This document shows positions 6,943-10,321 of a stretch of DNA of 10,321 nt, in pieces. Position numbers and translations under genes: made by a program. The notes beneath the pieces are model-generated. The model worked only from the letters and a program-made list of their open reading frames with translations. It had not been told where the DNA came from and did no database searches. Where the stretch lies: the NCBI GenBank assembly GCA_022353185.1, contig JAKRWB010000473.1, positions 1 to 10,321 of the forward strand. The letters run 5' to 3'. Positions within the stretch are counted from its first letter, which is position 1, and the number at the start of each line of letters is the position of its first letter. The DNA is from ANME-2 cluster archaeon (lineage in GTDB: Archaea; Halobacteriota; Methanosarcinia; Methanosarcinales; Methanocomedenaceae).

Positions 6943-7410
6943 ATGCCAGATCATTTGAAACGGGTGAGGATTATTGCTGATTTCCAGTTCGGCCGAGGGG
7001 CAGGAAAAGCCCTGTTTCCTGACGGGTCTGAGTTTTTATTGTCCAGGACAAAAAGGGTCCGGCAAATTACCTATAATGGAGTGCGTATTGCCACAGTCCG
7101 TGCCAGAGATGGGGTGCTGACGTTAAGCATGGAGGGAGGTGCCCGGCTGCATAGCTTTTTGACAGCGCCTGCATCAAGGGTTGTAGTGATGGCTGATGCA
7201 GTGCCTTTTGTGCGGGATGGGAAAACTGCTTTTGCCAGGCATGTTATTGAAGCGAGCCCTGATGTAAGAGCGAGTGACGAAGTGCTGGTGGTGGATGAAA
7301 ATGATACATTACTGGCAACTGGACAGGCGGTACTTAGCGCAGTCGAAATGCAGAAGTTTAAAAGGGGCGCTGCGGTTGATGTGCGCAGTGGTGCAGGAAA
7401 AGCAGATTAA
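6943..7410 (+). CDS. stand-alone C2-PUA RNA-binding protein related to the C-terminus of archaeosine tRNA-guanine transglycosylase
   Basis: A 155-residue protein without a catalytic domain. Residues 8-70 (RIIADFQFGRGAGKALFPDG onward) resemble the C2 patch-forming domain of archaeal TGT. Residues 79-150 form a PUA domain: RVVVMADAVPFVRDGKTAF, then DEVLVVDENDTLLATGQAVLS and a basic end KFKRGAAVDVRSG. In full-length archaeosine TGT these two modules bind tRNA and expose the D arm. Free-standing versions occur in archaea and may partner a shortened TGT/ArcS-type enzyme or bind tRNA on their own. GGAG at 6932-6935 lies 7 bases before the ATG. The 40-base gap to hom suggests co-transcription. A pseudouridine synthase accessory is an alternative. 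Domain calls are confident; function is not. Confidence 0.82.
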   Translation: MPDHLKRVRIIADFQFGRGAGKALFPDGSEFLLSRTKRVRQITYNGVRIATVRARDGVLTLSMEGGARLHSFLTAPASRVVVMADAVPFVRDGKTAFARHVIEASPDVRASDEVLVVDENDTLLATGQAVLSAVEMQKFKRGAAVDVRSGAGKAD

Positions 7411-7454
7411 CCTGAAATCATGATTATTAAGAGCCTTTAGTATCGGATTTGGAC
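7411..7454. other. convergent gene boundary with small palindrome
   Basis: The 44 bases between the PUA gene (+) and the Cys-rich gene (-) contain the 10-bp palindrome AATCATGATT (7416-7425). There is no T-run-backed hairpin on either strand, so transcription may end inefficiently and the two convergent transcripts may overlap. Confidence 0.35.
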
Positions 7455-7964
7455 CTAAATGTTGACCACAAATTCGCACACCTCATCTTCATTACACTTC
7501 ATTTCAGGTTGAATAAATGTGGCGTTTTTGTTGATAGTTTGTATAGTACCTCTAAAATAGTTTTTGCAGACCACAATACTGGGCACTACACCCACCAATA
7601 CATCACTGAAAGGACAGGCATTAATTTTCATAGATGCAATGTTTTTATTTTTTGATATTATCTCGGAATCAATGCCGTTTAGCAGGCAAATCATTTCCAT
7701 AGGTTCAAGACAGGACGAAGCAGAAGTATCTTTGACGTTTAATGTATCTTGTAATTGTTTGCAATCTTCCTTTCCCATTTCATAACATGTATCTTCGAGT
7801 ATTGGAAGAGTTTGGGACTGGAACCGGTCCATCAACCTGGACATGGCTCTTGATAGTATCCTGTTGTTCAGGAGACTACCTTTCCACTTTGACTTGGATG
7901 GAATGCCTAAAAGTTTCCATGATCTGGCAAACCTATCCCGACGGTCGGTCGTTCTGGAGGACAT
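7455..7964 (-). CDS. cysteine-rich soluble protein of unknown function (possible V4R/ATC-hydrolase-like fold)
   Basis: Third gene of a minus-strand operon, 169 residues, no signal peptide and no membrane segment. The N-terminus is strongly basic (MSSRTTDRRDRFARSW). Eight cysteines occur at 60, 68, 85, 93, 117, 133, 157 and 163. The C-terminal pattern NACPF...VVCKNYFRGT...MKCNEDEVCEFVV resembles the Cys-bearing ends of V4R-type and L-2-amino-thiazoline-4-carboxylate hydrolase-like proteins, which end in a G/D..C-F-hydrophobic strand. The resemblance is by eye and weak. The clustered cysteines suggest metal or redox sensing. The gene follows the 3-TM gene by 20 bases, so it is surely in the same transcript. 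Start choice is uncertain: no strong Shine-Dalgarno lies before 7964. Confidence 0.72.
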   Translation of the reverse strand: MSSRTTDRRDRFARSWKLLGIPSKSKWKGSLLNNRILSRAMSRLMDRFQSQTLPILEDTCYEMGKEDCKQLQDTLNVKDTSASSCLEPMEMICLLNGIDSEIISKNKNIASMKINACPFSDVLVGVVPSIVVCKNYFRGTIQTINKNATFIQPEMKCNEDEVCEFVVNI

Positions 7965-7984
7965 TTGATTATTCCAATAACTTC

Positions 7985-8260
7985 TTATTTCAAGGCTGAA
8001 TACAGCATTATCAAGATTCCGGGGATTTCGATTAATAAAGCGATGGTGCGTGCTAATTCATATGACATTTCGGGCAACAACAATCCGGCAAGCACATCAA
8101 AATTGCTGCCAAATATCAGGATAAATAATCCGATGGTTAGAATTAACAGGTTAGTCTGTTTGGTTTTTTCATAGCTTTCGTATACAAACAATATGAATGC
8201 TCCACCTAGAAGATATACGATAGCTGTAAGGATCAGGACTGTTTCAAGGCCAAATATCAT
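7985..8260 (-). CDS. small three-helix membrane protein, unrecognised
   Basis: A 91-residue integral membrane protein. Hydrophobic helices fall at about 6-27, 36-60 and 67-88. Between helices 1 and 2 is the charged loop YESYEKTKQTN, and a short PEMSYELART segment precedes helix 3. No catalytic or heme motif is seen. Its ATG overlaps the Lrp/AsnC stop as ATGA (8257-8260), a classic translational-coupling arrangement, and the Cys-rich gene follows 20 bases on. It may act as a membrane tether or sensor for the linked regulator. It is too short for a transporter on its own unless it oligomerises. Function is unknown. Confidence 0.78.
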   Translation of the reverse strand: MIFGLETVLILTAIVYLLGGAFILFVYESYEKTKQTNLLILTIGLFILIFGSNFDVLAGLLLPEMSYELARTIALLIEIPGILIMLYSALK

Positions 8261-8721
8261 TCAATTTCTTCCCCCTTTTTAAGGATCTTACATGATTCTT
8301 CTTTATGTCGTTTTGTCGTTATGAGTGTGCTGGACTCGTGCACACCATCGATTTCATTTATGACATGCAACACATTATTTTTGAGAGAGTTTATATCAAA
8401 GGTCCTGACCTTCAAAAACAGGTCATAGGGTTCAAGCAGTTCATGTATCTCAAGGATATCGTCTACTTCTCTCAGTTTGTTGATAATGTTGATCCGGCGG
8501 CTTGAATCAATGTTTATTCCAATGAATGTTGTAAGGTTAAGACCTATTTTGGATGGATCAGGTATGAAGGAAAATTTTTCAATCACCCCTTCAGATTCAA
8601 GATTTTTTATGCGTTTATGAATGGTGGATGTGGCTACTTTCAGTTCCTTTGCGAGATGTGTACTATGTACTCGCCCGTCAATCGAAAGGAATTTTAGAAT
8701 AGAATTGTCCAGTTCGTCCAT
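8257..8721 (-). CDS. Lrp/AsnC family transcriptional regulator
   Basis: DNA-binding regulator of 154 residues in the preferred form. MDELDNSILKFLSIDGR (1-17) is the standard family opening. The helix-turn-helix covers about 18-48 (HLAKELKVATSTIHKRIKNL, then ESEGVI). A RAM effector-binding/oligomerisation domain follows at about 63-138 (IGLNLTTFIGINID ... LITTKRHKEES). The C-terminal tail is Lys/Glu-rich. I chose the Met at 8721 because it matches the family start and sits just after the transcription start expected from the TATA box at 8747-8759. ATGs at 8736 and 8799 would add residues read mostly from promoter sequence. It heads a three-gene operon with a membrane protein and a Cys-rich protein, so it probably controls that operon or responds to its products. 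The ligand cannot be deduced. Confidence 0.9.
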   Translation of the reverse strand: MDELDNSILKFLSIDGRVHSTHLAKELKVATSTIHKRIKNLESEGVIEKFSFIPDPSKIGLNLTTFIGINIDSSRRINIINKLREVDDILEIHELLEPYDLFLKVRTFDINSLKNNVLHVINEIDGVHESSTLITTKRHKEESCKILKKGEEIE

Positions 8722-8746
8722 ATCTTGAGTAAACATTTCGATGTGA

Positions 8747-8759
8747 TATAATATATAAA
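8747..8759 (-). promoter_or_regulatory. TATA box of the Lrp operon
   Basis: Minus-strand TTTATATATTATA is a strong archaeal TATA element. With the usual spacing of about 26 bases it puts the transcription start near 8725-8730, a few bases before the ATG at 8721. The mRNA would be leaderless or nearly so. Confidence 0.6.
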
Positions 8760-8826
8760 TTTCGCTATATTTTACCATAAATCGATGATTTCGAAACATT
8801 TACCACCATTCCATCATAATGAGGCA

Positions 8827-8847
8827 ATTATTGTTCAGAGCAATAAT
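8827..8847. repeat. inverted repeat ATTATTG/CAATAAT
   Basis: Two 7-bp arms flank a 7-base loop, TTCAGAG. The element lies about 70 bases upstream of the Lrp operon TATA box, in the divergent gap before pdxS. Symmetry and position would suit a regulator binding site, perhaps of the adjacent Lrp-type protein. No T-run follows, so it is not a terminator. Confidence 0.4.
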
Positions 8848-8910
8848 CCTGAAACTGGGCATTGTATTACATATATTTCATTAGAAGCATTATTTTTTGA
8901 AAAATAAGTT

Positions 8911-8980
8911 AGAATCTATGTTGAAACCTATGTTGAAACCTATGTGGGAACCTATGTGGGAACCTATGTGGGAATCTTTG
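8911..8980 (+). repeat. 12-bp tandem repeat, about 5.8 copies
   Basis: Units start at 8911, 8923, 8935, 8947, 8959 and 8971 (the last truncated). They follow GRAACCTATGTK with few changes: GAAACCTATGTT, GAAACCTATGTG, then two GGAACCTATGTG. The 12-base period keeps all frames open. From 8918 an ATG reads a 21-residue peptide (MLKPMLKPMWEPMWEPMWES then L) to a TAA at 8981-8983. No Shine-Dalgarno precedes it. The rest of the 8800-9119 gap, the divergent control region between the Lrp operon and pdxS, holds the inverted repeat at 8827-8847 and AT-rich possible TATA elements near 9026-9035 and 9070-9084. Confidence 0.75.
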
Positions 8981-9119
8981 TAAGAGAACCCCTAATTTCG
9001 AGGTATTTTGGGTAAAATGCGAAGTGTTTTTATCGATAGTGAAGTATGATACATTTTCCTATCCGTATAGAAATAAAGATAATAAACATGAATGCTATTT
9101 AGACTGCAGGTTGATACAA

Positions 9120-10016
9120 ATGGAACTTGAAAAATTACGACATGGCACTGAATTATTAAAGCGTGGCTTTGCTAAAATGCAAAAAGGTGGGGTAATCATG
9201 GATGTTACCACACCTGAGGAGGCCCATATTGCAGAAGATGCAGGGGCTGTTGCCGTGATGGCACTTCATATGGTCCCGTCAGATATCAGGAAAACAGGTG
9301 GCGTGGCCCGGATGGCTGACCCACAAATAATTGCTGAGATAATTGATTCGGTCACTATTCCTGTGATGGCAAAAGCGCGTATCGGTCATTTTGTGGAAGC
9401 CGAGATTCTTGAATCGCTTGGTGTTGATATGATAGATGAGTCAGAGGTGCTGACACCAGCGGATGTTAAATACCATATTGATAAACGTAACTTCACTATT
9501 CCTTTCGTTTGCGGGGCCAGGGACCTCGGCGAGGCACTGCGCAGGATACACGAAGGGGCGGCGATGATACGTACTAAGGGCGAGGCAGGCACCGGGGACG
9601 TGGCCGAGGCCGTGCGGCATATGCGCCAGATAAATGAGCAGGTGGGGAAGCTGAAAGGGCTTGACCTGATAGAAATGGAGCGGGTGGCACGGGAGATTGA
9701 AGCACCCATAGAACTGGTACTGGAGACTGCCGAGATGCAGCGCCTGCCTGTGGTGAACTTTGCTGCTGGCGGGATAGCCACTCCGGCAGATGCTGCACTG
9801 ATGATGAAACTGGGTTCTGACGGGGTATTCGTGGGCAGTGGTATCTTCAAGGCCGAGCAGCCGCCCATAATGGCAACAGCAATTGTTGAGGCTGTAAATA
9901 ATTTTGATAAACCTGAGGTGCTGGCCGAGATATCAAAGGGTCTTGGCAAGCAGATGAAAGGCATCAGTTTTAGCAGTATACCTGAAAAGGAGATATTGCA
10001 GACCCGCGGGTGGTAA
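9120..10016 (+). CDS. pdxS: pyridoxal 5'-phosphate synthase subunit PdxS
   Basis: Synthase subunit of the DXP-independent vitamin B6 pathway. It joins ribose 5-phosphate, glyceraldehyde 3-phosphate and ammonia supplied by the glutaminase PdxT to make PLP. The protein is a (beta/alpha)8 barrel that forms dodecamers. At 298 residues it has normal family length. Catalytic residues are all present: D28 (GGVIMDVT), K85 (VMAKARIGH) and K153 (IRTKGEAGTGD), each offset by four from Bacillus PdxS D24/K81/K149. The phosphate-site glycine loops AAGGIATPADAALMM and GVFVGSGIF are intact. I start at 9120 (MELEKLRHGTELLKRGF), where homology begins, with AGGTTGA at 9108-9114 as a likely Shine-Dalgarno. An ATG at 9024 would add 32 residues that do not look like PdxS. 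No pdxT lies beside it in this window. Confidence 0.96.
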   Translation: MELEKLRHGTELLKRGFAKMQKGGVIMDVTTPEEAHIAEDAGAVAVMALHMVPSDIRKTGGVARMADPQIIAEIIDSVTIPVMAKARIGHFVEAEILESLGVDMIDESEVLTPADVKYHIDKRNFTIPFVCGARDLGEALRRIHEGAAMIRTKGEAGTGDVAEAVRHMRQINEQVGKLKGLDLIEMERVAREIEAPIELVLETAEMQRLPVVNFAAGGIATPADAALMMKLGSDGVFVGSGIFKAEQPPIMATAIVEAVNNFDKPEVLAEISKGLGKQMKGISFSSIPEKEILQTRGW

Positions 10017-10033
10017 GGTACCACCCGGTTTTT
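10007..10033 (+). terminator. intrinsic terminator after pdxS
   Basis: CGGGTGGTA pairs with TACCACCCG (9 bp) around a 3-base loop AGG, then GG and TTTTT. The TAA stop codon (10014-10016) lies inside the hairpin, as in the cytochrome gene terminator. Confidence 0.75.
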
Positions 10034-10321
10034 ATCTTAATCGTAATACTCCGCAGCTCTGTTGCGGTTGGGTGTGCCGTCGCAACGTTTGACCAACAAT
10101 TTTCCCTCCTTCCCTTTTTTTTATAACTTGCCCATAGTCAACACATGTCTCCGCATAATATTCAGGAATAGTATTTGTATAGTCATCATGTCCATCAGAA
10201 AATATCTCAATTTTCATATCTGGAAAAGGTAATTGTACTCGATCAAAAACTTTCTGAAATAATTTTTCGCATGTTTTTTTTGTCCGTTTCCCAATCTCAT
10301 AAGCAACAATGAGATACGACC
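10032..10321 (-). CDS. C-terminal fragment of an IS1-like DDE transposase (partial, runs off right edge)
   Basis: The minus strand is open from the right edge to a TAA at 10032-10034, giving 95 codons. The first Met inside is at 10217, but the frame continues upstream of it. The segment LIVAYEIGKRTKKTCEKLF, then IEIFSDGHDDYTNTIPEYY and YGQVIKKREGGKIVGQ resembles the catalytic region of IS1-type transposases, where the D of SDG would be the second catalytic Asp. The last 20 or so residues (TLRRHTQPQQSCGVLRLR) do not look like a transposase end, and no final catalytic Glu helix is seen. The element therefore appears broken or frameshifted next to pdxS. GTTGCG/CGCAAC (10061-10066 and 10081-10086) is a small inverted repeat within this tail. 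Family call by eye only. Confidence 0.5.
   Translation of the reverse strand, partial: SYLIVAYEIGKRTKKTCEKLFQKVFDRVQLPFPDMKIEIFSDGHDDYTNTIPEYYAETCVDYGQVIKKREGGKIVGQTLRRHTQPQQSCGVLRLR

Noticed and set aside
8722..8799. 26-residue N-terminal extension of the Lrp/AsnC protein
   Set aside because: It is read mostly from TATA-box sequence and precedes the family-typical MDELD start.
8911..8980. CRISPR-like array
   Set aside because: The units are 12 bp and directly adjacent, with no spacers and no cas gene nearby.
9024..9119. 32-residue N-terminal extension of PdxS from the upstream ATG
   Set aside because: PdxS homology begins exactly at MELEKLRHG (9120), and the extension has no family resemblance. 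A Shine-Dalgarno-like AGGTTGA precedes 9120.
9386..10024. 212-codon open frame on the minus strand opposite pdxS
   Set aside because: It is antisense to a clearly conserved enzyme. Its Ser/Ala/Pro-rich product has no recognisable domain, and the frame is a by-product of pdxS codon use.

Overview
The window looks like chromosomal DNA of a methanogen- or ANME-type euryarchaeon, most likely in or near Methanosarcinales. The evidence is an Arch_ATPase/DUF234 protein, an XPD/Rad3-like Fe-S helicase, archaeal TATA boxes placed for leaderless starts, an ACT protein next to a homoserine dehydrogenase that lacks its own ACT domain, a free-standing C2-PUA protein of the archaeosine-TGT type, an Lrp/AsnC regulator and a PdxS. 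A membrane-anchored triheme cytochrome c favours a cytochrome-containing lineage such as Methanosarcinales, ANME-2 or Archaeoglobales. The exact taxon is inference.

Left block (1-1850). This part is visibly AT-richer than the rest. It holds the 3' end of an unrecognised gene (+), a tRNA-Ser(GGA)-like remnant, and a minus-strand ATPase with a C-terminal PD-(D/E)XK-like domain. A perfect 20-bp palindrome lies over the ATPase promoter/start. Composition, tRNA remnant and gene type together suggest an acquired segment.

Centre (1950-7410, all +). A triheme cytochrome c ends in a strong intrinsic terminator. A leaderless XPD/Rad3-like helicase follows. Next comes a compact cluster of ACT-domain protein, homoserine dehydrogenase and C2-PUA protein. 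The first two probably form a feedback-controlled step of threonine/methionine synthesis. The third is a putative tRNA-binding protein that is probably co-transcribed.

Right block (7411-10321). A minus-strand three-gene operon encodes an Lrp/AsnC regulator, a three-helix membrane protein (ATGA overlap) and a cysteine-rich soluble protein of unknown function; it reads like a small sensing/regulatory unit. A non-coding stretch follows, with a hairpin and nearly six copies of a 12-bp tandem repeat. Then comes pdxS (+), which makes pyridoxal 5'-phosphate and ends in a clear terminator. A transposase C-terminal fragment (-) runs off the right edge.

No CRISPR array, rRNA or intact tRNA was seen. 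The best candidates for something undescribed are the Lrp/3-TM/Cys-rich operon and the palindrome-controlled ATPase beside a tRNA remnant.
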